Shown: positions 1-8,526 of the stretch, one piece after another
Position numbering within the stretch: the stretch's first letter is position 1
How the letters are laid out: each line of letters opens with the position of its first letter
Assembly (NCBI GenBank): GCA_039192165.1
Contig: JBCCXD010000002.1
Coordinates: forward strand, 248,001 to 312,000
Direction: 5' to 3'
DNA: 64,000 nucleotides
Source of the DNA: Dinoroseobacter sp039192165
GTDB lineage: Bacteria > Pseudomonadota > Alphaproteobacteria > Rhodobacterales > Rhodobacteraceae
Made by a program: the position numbers and the translations under genes
Notes under the pieces: model-generated
What the model was told of the DNA's origin: nothing
Database searches by the model: none
What the model saw: the letters and a program-made list of their open reading frames with translations, nothing else

Positions 1-153
1 AGCGAAGCCACCAATGGCGCCAATGATCATCATCCCCTCAACACCAAGGTTGAGGACGCCAGACCGTTCGACCACCAACTCACCTAGCGCGGCATAGACC
101 AACGGAGTAGAGGCAATCGTCAAGGTGAAGAGGATACCTGCGAGCAACTCCAT
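1..153 (-). CDS. ABC importer permease 2, nucleoside/BMP type (partial)
   Basis: Only the first 51 residues of this leftward gene are present; the rest lies beyond base 1. The translation opens with a hydrophobic helix and then reads VLNLGVEGMMIIGA (about residues 36-49), the N-terminal signature of the second permease of purine-nucleoside/BMP-family importers (NupQ/YufQ type). The start ATG shares one base with the stop of the preceding permease gene (TGATG), so the two are translationally coupled. The usual partner, a periplasmic BMP lipoprotein, is not next to the ATPase here and may lie beyond the left edge. Confidence 0.85.
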   Translation of the reverse strand, partial: MELLAGILFTLTIASTPLVYAALGELVVERSGVLNLGVEGMMIIGAIGGFA

Positions 154-1274
154 CACGCGCCTCCGGCTTCAGACATTTCGCGGTCGCTTTCGGCCGTGGC
201 GCGTACACTTTTCTTTGGCGGACCTAAAAGGCGCACTCGATAGCCAACGAAGAGATCGAAGATAAGCAGCCAGAAAAGAAGCGTGCCCTGGAGAACCCCC
301 ACCATAGCGGCGGGCAGGCTCATGGCGATCTGCGCTGACTCGCCGCCTATGTAGCTGACGGCCAGAGCGAGTGCTGCGAAGACCACACCGATGGGGTGCA
401 ACCGTCCAAGGAAGGCAACAATGATCGCAGTAAACCCGTAGCCGACGGGAATCCCAGGCACGAGTTGTCCGATAGGTCCGGTCGCCTCAAGTGCACCGGC
501 AAGGCCGGCCAGCCCTCCAGAGATCAGAAGACAGAACCAAACCGCGCGCGCTTCGGAGTATCCGGCAAAGCGGGCCGCGCGCGGTGTGTCGCCGAGTAGC
601 CTAAGACTTAGACCAACCTCATGGTAGCGCGTGAGCCACCAAAGAAAAATGGCGACGATCGGTACGATGGCGATGCCAATATGTGCGCGTGTCCCTTCAA
701 TCAGCATCGGAGGGATCGCACTTTCATGGAAAATACGGCTTTCGGGAAAATTAAAGCCATCCGGGTCTCGGAGGGGGCCGCTTACCAAAGCGGACAACAA
801 AAGTACGGCAATGTACGTGAGCATCAAGCTGACAAGGATTTCATTGACACCCATTCGGGTACGCAGCGCGGCCGGAACGGCCGCCCATCCCATTCCGGCA
901 GCGATGCCGCCCGCGCAAATCAGTGGAAACAACCAAGGCCCATCAACGCCGTAGAAGGCCAGTGCGATGGCACCCCCTCCGATTGCTCCAAGTGTGAACT
1001 GACCCTCCGCTCCGATGTTCCAGACATTGGCGCGGAAGCCAAGGCTGAGGCCAAGTGCAATAAGCGCCAAAGGCGCGGCCTTAACAAGAAGTTCTGAGCG
1101 TGCATACGCCGACGAAAATGGATCAAAAATAACGTGGCGGAGCGCCTTTGCTGGATCCACTCCGATGATCAGAAACACCGCATAGGCCGACACGACTGTC
1201 ATTGCAGCCGCAAGGAGTGGCGTTGTCCAAAGCAGCAACCGGGAGCGCTCCGTGCGCGGCTCAAGCCGTAGCAT
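153..1274 (-). CDS. ABC importer permease 1, nucleoside/BMP type
   Basis: This is a 373-residue polytopic inner-membrane protein. The motif NIGAEGQ at residues 86-92 is diagnostic of the NupP/YufP-like permease (BPD_transp_2 family) of BMP-dependent importers for purine nucleosides and related ligands. A short charged N-terminus precedes the first membrane helix (about residues 14-37), followed by roughly eight to nine more helices. Its start overlaps the end of the ATPase gene by 14 bases, and its stop overlaps the start of the second permease by one base, so the three form one operon. The substrate is not proven; a nucleoside or purine base is the family expectation. Confidence 0.9.
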   Translation of the reverse strand: MLRLEPRTERSRLLLWTTPLLAAAMTVVSAYAVFLIIGVDPAKALRHVIFDPFSSAYARSELLVKAAPLALIALGLSLGFRANVWNIGAEGQFTLGAIGGGAIALAFYGVDGPWLFPLICAGGIAAGMGWAAVPAALRTRMGVNEILVSLMLTYIAVLLLSALVSGPLRDPDGFNFPESRIFHESAIPPMLIEGTRAHIGIAIVPIVAIFLWWLTRYHEVGLSLRLLGDTPRAARFAGYSEARAVWFCLLISGGLAGLAGALEATGPIGQLVPGIPVGYGFTAIIVAFLGRLHPIGVVFAALALAVSYIGGESAQIAMSLPAAMVGVLQGTLLFWLLIFDLFVGYRVRLLGPPKKSVRATAESDREMSEAGGA

Positions 1275-2781
1275 GCATGCCTCCTTGAAGGCTGCGGCCT
1301 CCCATCAATGTACCAATCTCTGCGAGACTAAGTTCAGCCGTGGGCACGGCTTCGGACAGCTTACCGTCCGACAGGATCGCCAGCCGCTGCGAAAGGCTTC
1401 TTAGTTCATCAAGATCCTGGCTAATGACGAGCACTGCGGTTCCGGCTTCGGCCAGAGCTATCAGCGCCCGATGGACTGTAGCGGCTGCCGCCGCGTCGAC
1501 CCCCCAAGTCGGCTGCGCAGCAACCAGAGCTATAGGTTTCTGAGCAATCTCGCGTCCAATCGAGAATTTTTGCAGGTTTCCACCTGAAAGCGTGCGTGCT
1601 GTTTGCTGAGGGCCCGAGGTGCGCACGTCGAATTTCGCAATAACCTCGCCCGCGAAACGCGCTGCGGCGCCGAAATTTAGGACCCCGTGTGCGGACAGCC
1701 CCGCGCGACGACGGGCTGAGATTAAGACGTTTTCCGCCAGCGTCATTCCTGGGGACAAAGCGTGACCAAGGCGCTCTTCGGGTGCAAAGCAAATACCCAT
1801 GCCACGCCTCTGACTTGGGCCTTGGCCAAGCACTGAAACGCCATCTACGCATATGTCGCCGTGGGCGATCGGAGACTCCCCAATCAAAGCGCTCAGCAAT
1901 TCCGCTTGTCCGTTTCCAGCAACTCCGCCGATACCAACGATCTCTCCGGCTGATACGGATAGCGAAATGTCTTCAAGAGGCACCCCAAACGGGCCTTCAG
2001 CTGCAACTCCTAGCGCTTCGAGTTTCAAGCGCACTGGACCTGGTTCGGGACGTGCGGAAATTGGTTGCACAAGCGATGCACCGATCATCATCTCGGCAAG
2101 GCTGCGCGCGGTCTCATTGCGAGGATCGCACGTCGCCACGACCTTGCCCCCGCGCATCACTGTCGCCGCCTGGCATAGAGCTCGGATTTCAGACAAACGG
2201 TGGCTGATGTATAAGATCGAGAGGCCGCGTTTTCGCAAACCCTCCAATATTACGAAAAGGTCGTCGGCTTCCTGTGGCGTCAGCACAGAAGTGGGTTCGT
2301 CCATGATCAGCAAGCGCGGAGACTGCATAAGACAACGCAAAATCTCCACCCGCTGCCGCTCTCCTACACTTAGATCGCCGACCACCTGCGTCGGCCGAAC
2401 CGGTAGGCCATATTCCTCGCTCAGCGTGCGAACTTTACTTTCGAAAGCCGTGTCCGGTCGGGCCCCCGGCAGACCGAGCGCAATGTTTTCAGCCACTGTC
2501 ATGCCTTCAAACAGGCTGAAATGCTGAAAGACCATTCCGATGCCAGACTCCCGCGCGGTAGCGGGGTTTGCCGGCGCGAAGGGCTTACCTTCCAGAGTAA
2601 GCGTCCCAGAATCGGGCTGGAGTAGTCCGTAAAGGATCTTTACAAGTGTGGACTTTCCGGCTCCGTTTTCTCCCAGAAGGGCGTGTATTTCGCCATGACG
2701 CACTGAGAAAGTAACGGCGTCATTCGCCAGTACACTCGGAAAGCGCTTGGTAACAAACTCGACTCTAAGAACGTCGTCCAT
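1261..2781 (-). CDS. ABC importer ATPase with two ABC domains (nucleoside/BMP type)
   Basis: This 506-residue cytoplasmic ATPase energises the two permeases downstream. The first ABC domain is complete: Walker A GENGAGKST (37-45), signature LSVGERQ (137-143) and Walker B LLIMDEPTS (157-165). The second has a degenerate Walker A (GGVAGNGQAE, about 285-294), a good signature LSGGNLQ (398-404) and a Walker B in which AAQP replaces DEP, as is usual for the RbsA/YufO class, where only one site hydrolyses ATP. The ATG is preceded by AAGGGGC at a sensible distance. A strong inverted repeat lies about 65 bases upstream and probably serves the neighbouring XRE-cupin regulator. Confidence 0.92.
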   Translation of the reverse strand: MDDVLRVEFVTKRFPSVLANDAVTFSVRHGEIHALLGENGAGKSTLVKILYGLLQPDSGTLTLEGKPFAPANPATARESGIGMVFQHFSLFEGMTVAENIALGLPGARPDTAFESKVRTLSEEYGLPVRPTQVVGDLSVGERQRVEILRCLMQSPRLLIMDEPTSVLTPQEADDLFVILEGLRKRGLSILYISHRLSEIRALCQAATVMRGGKVVATCDPRNETARSLAEMMIGASLVQPISARPEPGPVRLKLEALGVAAEGPFGVPLEDISLSVSAGEIVGIGGVAGNGQAELLSALIGESPIAHGDICVDGVSVLGQGPSQRRGMGICFAPEERLGHALSPGMTLAENVLISARRRAGLSAHGVLNFGAAARFAGEVIAKFDVRTSGPQQTARTLSGGNLQKFSIGREIAQKPIALVAAQPTWGVDAAAAATVHRALIALAEAGTAVLVISQDLDELRSLSQRLAILSDGKLSEAVPTAELSLAEIGTLMGGRSLQGGMHATA

Positions 2782-2843
2782 ACTGCCCCTTGATGCGCGA
2801 ATGATCGTTCGTCAGCTCACGGTATGCAGCTTAGCAGATTTAA

Positions 2844-2860
2844 ATTCAAGTTTCTTGAAT
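2844..2860. promoter_or_regulatory. Probable XRE-cupin operator upstream of the ABC importer
   Basis: A perfect 7-3-7 inverted repeat, ATTCAAG-TTT-CTTGAAT, lies between the importer ATPase (start 2781) and the end of the XRE-cupin gene, in an A+T-rich stretch suited to a promoter. A second CTCAAG half-site follows at about 2865-2870. A close relative of the repeat is found just upstream of the regulator itself (3506-3520), which suggests one transcription factor acts at both. The assignment to the XRE protein is inferred from position and repetition. Confidence 0.5.
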
Positions 2861-2917
2861 AAAACTCAAGGCAACCATCATTGCGATGAAAATATAGGCG
2901 ATCTATTTGCCAATGCG

Positions 2918-3496
2918 TCAGAATGAAGGCGGTGTGTTTACCAGTAGAAGCCGCGCAACCTCTGCGCCGGGATTGCGATAGGTGTGCGTGCGGTCTGACT
3001 TGAAGTAAAAAGAGTCGGCTTCCCGAAGCTGCCAGGTTTGGTCCTCGATATGTAACTCGATTTCGCCCTCCAGAACGAAACCCATCTCGTCGCCAAAGTG
3101 GCTGATGGCCTCTCCTGTAGAACCGCCCGGCAGGATAACATGCATATTCGCTTGCAGAGAGACACTCGGGTGTACAGGAATTATCTGTTCAATAATGTGA
3201 CCAAGGCCTTGGCGAGGTCCAGCTGCCGTGAGGCGTGGACGCGTTCCATTGCGATGGACGACGTCGTCGCTTGCAAGGTTGTCAAACAGTGCGGAGATGT
3301 TGGTGTCCAGAGCATCTGCCAGACGATGTAGAAGGCTGATAGACGGATTGACTCTGCCTTTCTCGATTTTGGAGACCATGCTTTCCGAGCATCCGGCGGC
3401 CGCGGCTACCGCGCCGAGGGTCTTTGATTTGGAGCGGCGCAGCAGTCGCAGCTTGCCACCGAGATCCCCGACGATGGGCGTTTGATCCACTGTCAC
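2918..3496 (-). CDS. XRE-family regulator with C-terminal cupin domain
   Basis: The protein has an N-terminal helix-turn-helix (KLRLLRRSKSKTLGAVA and the recognition part SESMVSKIEKG) and a C-terminal cupin barrel (HFGDEMGFVLEGEIELHI to RTHTYRNPG), the layout of PuuR-like ligand-sensing regulators. I chose the GTG at 3496 (192 residues): a GGAAG sits just upstream, and a longer frame reaching 3676 would run into the divergent MOSC gene and absorb a probable operator at 3506-3520. A second GTG at 3490 is also possible. Its position beside the importer and the shared inverted repeats suggest that it controls the importer and itself, with a purine or polyamine-like effector. Confidence 0.85.
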   Translation of the reverse strand: MTVDQTPIVGDLGGKLRLLRRSKSKTLGAVAAAAGCSESMVSKIEKGRVNPSISLLHRLADALDTNISALFDNLASDDVVHRNGTRPRLTAAGPRQGLGHIIEQIIPVHPSVSLQANMHVILPGGSTGEAISHFGDEMGFVLEGEIELHIEDQTWQLREADSFYFKSDRTHTYRNPGAEVARLLLVNTPPSF

Positions 3497-3505
3497 ACTG
3501 CTTCC

Positions 3506-3520
3506 TTCAATTAACTTGAC
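3506..3520. promoter_or_regulatory. Operator-like repeat upstream of the XRE-cupin gene
   Basis: TTCAAT-TAA-CTTGAC resembles the perfect repeat at 2844-2860 (TCAAG-N3-CTTGA) with one altered position in a half-site, and another TTCAATT follows at 3521-3527. It lies just upstream of the preferred GTG start of the regulator, where autoregulation would be expected, and within the region divergent to the MOSC gene. Confidence 0.4.
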
Positions 3521-3600
3521 TTCAATTCCAACAACGAACAGTTTGCGCGAAATTAGGAGGAAAAGCCAGACCCTCTGCCTCAGTACAAGGAGCCTTTTAG

Positions 3601-4194
3601 ATGTCCCTGCTGCTTCCGACTGCAATCGAAGGCGAGGTCGTCTGGTTGGGGCGCGTGACGGACAGAAACGAGACACTCGCCTCGACCGCCAGCCAAAGGC
3701 TGACTTTGGATTTCGATGGGATCAGTGGTGAGCATCATGTCGGATTGACCCGCCGGTCCTGCGCTCGGGTAAAACGCCAGTATGCGGTTGGAACAGAAAT
3801 CCGCAACACTCGGCAGGTGTCGATTGTCTCAGAGCAAGAGTTGAAAGCAGTGGCCGAAGCCATGTCGATCGCCGAGCTGAAACCAGAATGGCTTGGAGCC
3901 AACATCGCTCTTAAAGGTATCGAACAACTGACCCATATACCCCCCGCATCTCGGCTTATTTTCGATGGGGGTTGCTCCCTCGTCATCGACACGGAAAACA
4001 CGCCCTGCCGAATGCCGGCAGAGCTACTGGAGACATATTTTCCTGGCAGCGGTTTGAGCTTCCCAAAACATGCGCGCAATAGACGTGGTGTCGTCGCATG
4101 GGTAGAGCGCCCAGGTCAGATAGCGCTCAACGAACGCGCGCGACTGCACGTACCGCACTGGCCCGGCTATCCCCCTATAGCCAAGCGCTCCTGA
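3601..4194 (+). CDS. MOSC-domain protein
   Basis: This 197-residue protein matches the MOSC fold (the C-terminal domain of molybdenum cofactor sulfurase), here stand-alone. Supporting segments are RQVSIVSEQEL early in the domain, the LGANI segment, the conserved cysteine segment DTENTPCRMP (cysteine near residue 138) that family members use to carry sulfur, and RRGVVAWVERPG near the C-terminus. An AAGGAG at 3587-3592 precedes the ATG. Stand-alone MOSC proteins are thought to deliver sulfur or handle metal-sulfur cofactors; the actual client is unknown. It is divergent from the XRE-cupin gene. If the importer carries purines, a link to a molybdenum hydroxylase is conceivable, but none is in the window. 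Confidence 0.8.
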   Translation: MSLLLPTAIEGEVVWLGRVTDRNETLASTASQRLTLDFDGISGEHHVGLTRRSCARVKRQYAVGTEIRNTRQVSIVSEQELKAVAEAMSIAELKPEWLGANIALKGIEQLTHIPPASRLIFDGGCSLVIDTENTPCRMPAELLETYFPGSGLSFPKHARNRRGVVAWVERPGQIALNERARLHVPHWPGYPPIAKRS

Positions 4195-4800
4195 GGCGAT
4201 CAGAAGTACGGTCTTATTCTTCGAAAACCGAGCAAGCGGTTGCGTCAGAATTGTGCGGCGCCGCCACGAACCGGTGTCGACGCCCGCGAGACTTCCGATT
4301 TCACGCCTCTCTCGGTTCTAGGGGGCGCTGGCGCGATCGTGTCCAAAGCGCGTCGCGCCGGATCGACTTTGGGATACCGGGCCGAGACTGTTGTGACCTC
4401 TTGCCTCCGCGGCAGACCTTGGGGATCTTGATTGGTCAATCGGCCCAGAGCAGATGTTGAACGCGCCGCGGCCCTCGTTGAAGACAGGCGACCGTGGCTC
4501 GGCGCTGCCAGTGTTGCTCCAGCTCGCCATCTGCGGGTTGCAGTGATCGAAATCTGCGCCGGCCGTCGGCTGAGCAGCATCCGGTTCTCGCTTCGCGCCG
4601 CCAAAGCGGGCGGTGGCCGGCCGGTCTGCGCGAAAAATGGGCGACACTGCGGCCATAAGCGCACTGGCGGACCGCGAGTCGATTGTGCGTGATAAAAGAA
4701 TAATGGTAGCATCAGAAACGGTTCACTTCGCCATTCACGTCGAAAACTAAGTAATGCCCCGCGCACGCGCAGCGATTTGTAAAGCGCAAGGAGGCCGAAC
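4195..4800. other. 606-base gene-free stretch before the V-ATPase operon
   Basis: I find no convincing gene here. Several overlapping open frames occur on both strands, but they are rich in Arg, Ala, Pro and Ser, have no recognisable motif and no good ribosome site, and none stands out over the others. The last part (about 4690-4750) is A+T-richer and probably holds the V-ATPase promoter. AAGGAGG at about 4788-4794 is the ribosome site of the first ATPase gene. The stretch could be the decayed edge of an inserted segment. Confidence 0.5.
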
Positions 4801-6162
4801 ATGGTTCGCGATCTGATCCGCTACACTCGGGTATTGGAGATCGTCGGCGACACGCTCAAGGTGCAGGTGCCCGAAAGCTCAGACGGCGAAAGCGTGGTCC
4901 GCTACAACGATTTGGCAGTCGTGCATTCTGTAGATGGCGCCACATCGCTGGCACAAGTCATCCACATGGCGCGAGAGACCGTCTCCTTGCAGGTCTATTC
5001 GGGCACAAAAGGGATTTCGACAGGTGCCACCGTCACCTTTCTGGGCCACCCGATGCAGACGCCCTATTCCGGGAATATCCTGGGCCGGGTCTTCGACGGG
5101 GCGGGCGCGCCTGTCGATGGCGGGCCTGATCTCTCCTCGGAGCCGCGCTACCCCATCGGCGGTCCATCGGTGAATCCTGCCGAGCGGATCGTGCCGAAAC
5201 GCATGATCCGCACCGATGTGCCGATGATCGACATCTTCAATTGCTTGGTAGAGAGCCAGAAAATCCCGATTTTTTCGGTCTCGGGCGAGCCCTATAATCC
5301 GTTTCTGGCGCGGATCGGCATCCAGGCCGATGCGGATATAGTGGTCTTTGGCGGGATGGGGCTGATTTTTGACGATTACCACACCTTCCGGCAATCCTTT
5401 GAAGATGCCGGCGTGTTTTCGCGCACGGTAATGTTCGTCAATCAGGCCTCCGACCCCTTGGTCGAGCGGCTGCTGGTGCCCGATATGGCGCTGGCGGTGG
5501 CAGAGAAATTCGCCGTAGAGGAAGGCAAGCGGGTGCTGGTCCTGCTGACTGACATGACCTCCTATGCCGATGCAATGAAGGAGGTGGGTATCAGCCAGGA
5601 GCGCGTGCCCTCCAACCGCGGCTATATGGGCGATCTCTATAGCGAGCTGGCGCGGCGCTATGAAAAGGCCTGCGATTACGCCAAGGGCGGCTCGGTCACG
5701 ATCCTGGCGGTCACCACGATGCCCGGCGACGACGTCACCCACCCAGTGCCCGACAATACTGGCTATATCACAGAGGGGCAGTTCTACCTGCATTCGGGTG
5801 TGATTGACCCGTTCGGCAGCCTTTCTCGGCTCAAACAGAACGTGATCGGCAAGGTCACCCGCGAGGATCACGGCCAGATCATGAACACGATGATCCGTTT
5901 CTATTCCGAGGCGCGCGATGCAGCCCAGAAACAGGCAATGGCCTTTGAGCTGACGGATTACGACAACCAGGTGCTGAGATTCGGCGATCTCTTCCGTGTC
6001 CGCTTCATGGATATAAATGTCTCGATCCCGCTGGAAGAGGCCCTCGATCTCTGCTGGCAGACCTTGGCCGAATGCTTCGCGCCAGAGCAGCTTTTGATGA
6101 AGCAGGATCTCATCGACAAATATTTCCCTAAGGTGGCTGATGGCGCGGTTGCAGCTGAATAA
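4801..6162 (+). CDS. atpB: V/A-type ATP synthase subunit B
   Basis: This is the non-catalytic nucleotide-binding subunit of the V1/A1 head, 453 residues, normal length. It is recognised by LGRVFDGAGAPVDGGP, the segment SVSGEPYNPFLARIG where a P-loop would be in the catalytic subunit, the LTDMTSYADAMKEV stretch and HPVPDNTGYITEGQ. A strong Shine-Dalgarno (AAGGAGG) precedes the ATG. It is the first gene of a seven-gene operon whose coding regions overlap or nearly touch. Putting B and D first and A last is unusual; see the findings. Confidence 0.97.
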   Translation: MVRDLIRYTRVLEIVGDTLKVQVPESSDGESVVRYNDLAVVHSVDGATSLAQVIHMARETVSLQVYSGTKGISTGATVTFLGHPMQTPYSGNILGRVFDGAGAPVDGGPDLSSEPRYPIGGPSVNPAERIVPKRMIRTDVPMIDIFNCLVESQKIPIFSVSGEPYNPFLARIGIQADADIVVFGGMGLIFDDYHTFRQSFEDAGVFSRTVMFVNQASDPLVERLLVPDMALAVAEKFAVEEGKRVLVLLTDMTSYADAMKEVGISQERVPSNRGYMGDLYSELARRYEKACDYAKGGSVTILAVTTMPGDDVTHPVPDNTGYITEGQFYLHSGVIDPFGSLSRLKQNVIGKVTREDHGQIMNTMIRFYSEARDAAQKQAMAFELTDYDNQVLRFGDLFRVRFMDINVSIPLEEALDLCWQTLAECFAPEQLLMKQDLIDKYFPKVADGAVAAE

Positions 6163-6736
6163 ATCCTCGCTGGCGCGTGAGGCGACACAGTTGCGGACCT
6201 ATGAGCGTTTTTTGCCGTCGCTAGATCTGAAGCGTCAGCAATTGATGGGCGAGAAGGCCAAGGCAGTGGCCGAGGTCGCAAAACTGGAAGCGGAGGTGGC
6301 GGCACTGGCCGAGCAGGTCGGCCGCAAAGTGCCGATGCTGGGCAATCGCGATATCGATCTGAGCGGTTTGGTGGAGCTAACCGATTACCAACTGGCCGAG
6401 GAGAACGTTGTGGGCACGCGCCTGCCCGTCCTCGATAAGATCGAAGTGGTGGTGCGGCCCTATTCGCCGATGGTGCTACCCCATTGGGTGGATCAGGTGA
6501 CGCATCTGTTGCACGATATGCTGACCGCTCGTCTCAAGGTACAGGTGGCGCGTCAGCGGGTCGAGCTGCTGGCCAAGGCGGTCGATACAATCACCCAGCG
6601 GGTAAACCTTTTCGACAAAGTCCTGATCCCCAATGCCCGCGCAAATATCAAGAAAATCCGCATCTATCTGAGCGACGAGCAGACGAGTGCCGTCAACCGT
6701 TCGAAGATCGCCAAACGCAAACGGTCCGCCGCATGA
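6140..6736 (+). CDS. atpD: V/A-type ATP synthase subunit D (central stalk)
   Basis: This 198-residue protein is the central rotor shaft of V/A-type ATPases. It has the expected long N- and C-terminal helices, with a charged coiled-coil stretch at about 28-63 and VNLFDKVLIPNARANIKKIRIYL split around residues 155-178, which matches the conserved C-terminal segment (RVNALE..IP..) of subunit D. The gene overlaps subunit B by 23 bases and its stop overlaps the subunit I start (ATGA). No gene for subunit F, the other rotor-shaft protein, is found in the operon. Confidence 0.95.
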   Translation: MARLQLNKSSLAREATQLRTYERFLPSLDLKRQQLMGEKAKAVAEVAKLEAEVAALAEQVGRKVPMLGNRDIDLSGLVELTDYQLAEENVVGTRLPVLDKIEVVVRPYSPMVLPHWVDQVTHLLHDMLTARLKVQVARQRVELLAKAVDTITQRVNLFDKVLIPNARANIKKIRIYLSDEQTSAVNRSKIAKRKRSAA

Positions 6737-8526
6737 GCATCGCACCTGTCAAAAAGATCAGTCTGGTGGGACCTTTGGCCGAACACGACACGGCGCTGAC
6801 ACGGCTGCAAGAGCTCGGCGCAATGCATATCCTGCCCCTGGCCCCGGTCGAGATGCAGGTCGAGAAACGCGTAGGTCGTGATGCCGAAGAAGCTTATAAG
6901 GCCCTGCGCTTTCTCGCGGTCGTTGCGAAACCGCGGCGGCAAGTGCGCGAGGATGCCGATTTCGACGTCCACGCTTTCGTCAAGGATGCGCTGTCCCTGA
7001 AGGACAAGCTGCGCTCGGCGCGCGACCGGCGCGATGCGCTTGAGCATCGTCTGAGCCAGATGCGGGCTTGGGGCGATTTCGATTTCCCGCCCCTCGACAG
7101 GCTGGCAGGGCAGCGGCTGTGGTTCTATAAATTGCCGCTAAAAAACCGCGCCGCCTTGCAAGAAATTGATCTGCCCTGGCAGGTTGTCGGGCGGGACAGC
7201 CGCTTTGCCTATGTCGTGTTGCTTAGCCCCGATGAGCCCGACGCCGATCTCTTGCCAGTGCCGCGCATGCATCTTGGTGCCAAGGCGGGCCATGTCCTCG
7301 AAGCCGAGCTTGAAGAAGCCGAGATCGAGATTGAGACGCTCGAAGCCGAGCGGCTGGCATTCACCCGGTTTTTGACTCTGCTGCGCGAAAATCTGTCAGA
7401 GGCCGAAACCGCTGCCGAGCGCGCTTTTGCAGACAGTCAGATGCTTCAGGACGAAAATATCTTCGCGATCCAGGGCTGGGTGCCCGAGGACCGCGTGCCC
7501 GATATCGAAGACGCCTGCGCTGATCTGGGGCTCGCGGTCCTGATCGAAGCGCCCCGCGCCGAGGAAACGCCGCCGACGCTCCTCGTCCAACCTGACAAGA
7601 ACGCCGCCGGGGTCGATCTGGCGACCTTCTATCAGCCAGCACATTACCGCGCCTGGGATCCGACGCGGCTGCTGATCGCCTCCTTTGCCATTTTCTTTGC
7701 AATGATTGTGGCTGATGCGGGCTATGGCTTGGTGATCGCTCTGATCCTTCTGGCCTATTGGACTAAGATGGATGGCAGCGTGCGCGCCCGCGCCTGGCGG
7801 CGCATGGGAATGCAACTGGCGGCGGCGACAGTGATTTTCGGCGGTATGGTCGGCAGTTTCTTTGGTTTTTCCCCGCCCGAAGGTAGTTTCATGGACCGCC
7901 TTGCCTTCCTCGATCTCAACGATTTCGACACGATGATGCGGCTTTCGATCATCATCGGCATCCTGCATATCAGCTATGCCAATTTCATGACGTTCCAGTC
8001 GAAAACCACGCGAAGTCGCTACAATAATCTAGGCTGGATCGCGCTCCTTTTCGGCGGGCTCTTTCTCTGGATAAGCGATCAGGAAGGCGCGCTTTACACG
8101 CTTGGGATTGCCCTCTTTCTGCTTGGGCTTGGCATGATCATGGCCTATGCCAGCGACAGGCCAGTCAATGCGCCGATCGACTGGCTCTGGCGGGTCTTGG
8201 ACGGGGTGCAGGGCGCCACGGGGCTGATGGGCATGTTCGGCGATGTGCTCTCCTATATGCGTCTTTTTGCGCTCGGGCTTGCCTCGGCCTCGCTCGCCAT
8301 CACCTTCAACAATCTTGCCGGGCAGGTGATGGCTTCGGGCTCCGGGCTCGCTATTCTGGGCGGGCTTCTCATTTTCATGATCGGCCATGTGCTGAACTTC
8401 CTGCTCGCGATGATGAGCGGAGTGGTGCACGGGCTTCGTCTCAACTTCATCGAGTTTTACAAATGGGGTTTGCCCGAGGAAGGCGTCGTCTTCCGGGCCT
8501 TCGCCCGAAAGGAGGTTCAAGAATGA
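6733..8526 (+). CDS. atpI: V/A-type ATP synthase subunit I (membrane stator a)
   Basis: This 597-residue protein has a cytosolic N-terminal half with coiled coils (about 85-115 and 190-240) and a membrane half of about seven helices beginning near residue 310 (LLIASFAIFFAMIVADAG). SYMRLFALGLAS, about 90 residues from the C-terminus, carries the arginine that faces the rotor-ring carboxylate and is essential for ion transfer in this family. I start it at the ATG overlapping the subunit D stop (6733), because the upstream in-frame residues duplicate subunit D sequence in another frame. The stop overlaps the subunit K start. Confidence 0.95.
   Translation: MSIAPVKKISLVGPLAEHDTALTRLQELGAMHILPLAPVEMQVEKRVGRDAEEAYKALRFLAVVAKPRRQVREDADFDVHAFVKDALSLKDKLRSARDRRDALEHRLSQMRAWGDFDFPPLDRLAGQRLWFYKLPLKNRAALQEIDLPWQVVGRDSRFAYVVLLSPDEPDADLLPVPRMHLGAKAGHVLEAELEEAEIEIETLEAERLAFTRFLTLLRENLSEAETAAERAFADSQMLQDENIFAIQGWVPEDRVPDIEDACADLGLAVLIEAPRAEETPPTLLVQPDKNAAGVDLATFYQPAHYRAWDPTRLLIASFAIFFAMIVADAGYGLVIALILLAYWTKMDGSVRARAWRRMGMQLAAATVIFGGMVGSFFGFSPPEGSFMDRLAFLDLNDFDTMMRLSIIIGILHISYANFMTFQSKTTRSRYNNLGWIALLFGGLFLWISDQEGALYTLGIALFLLGLGMIMAYASDRPVNAPIDWLWRVLDGVQGATGLMGMFGDVLSYMRLFALGLASASLAITFNNLAGQVMASGSGLAILGGLLIFMIGHVLNFLLAMMSGVVHGLRLNFIEFYKWGLPEEGVVFRAFARKEVQE

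Noticed and set aside
3497..3676. Longer start for the XRE-cupin regulator
   Set aside because: It would overlap the divergent MOSC gene and contain the probable operator; no ribosome site.
4879..5871. Long open frame on the minus strand (330 residues)
   Set aside because: It lies entirely antisense to atpB; His-rich composition of a codon shadow, no motif, no ribosome site.
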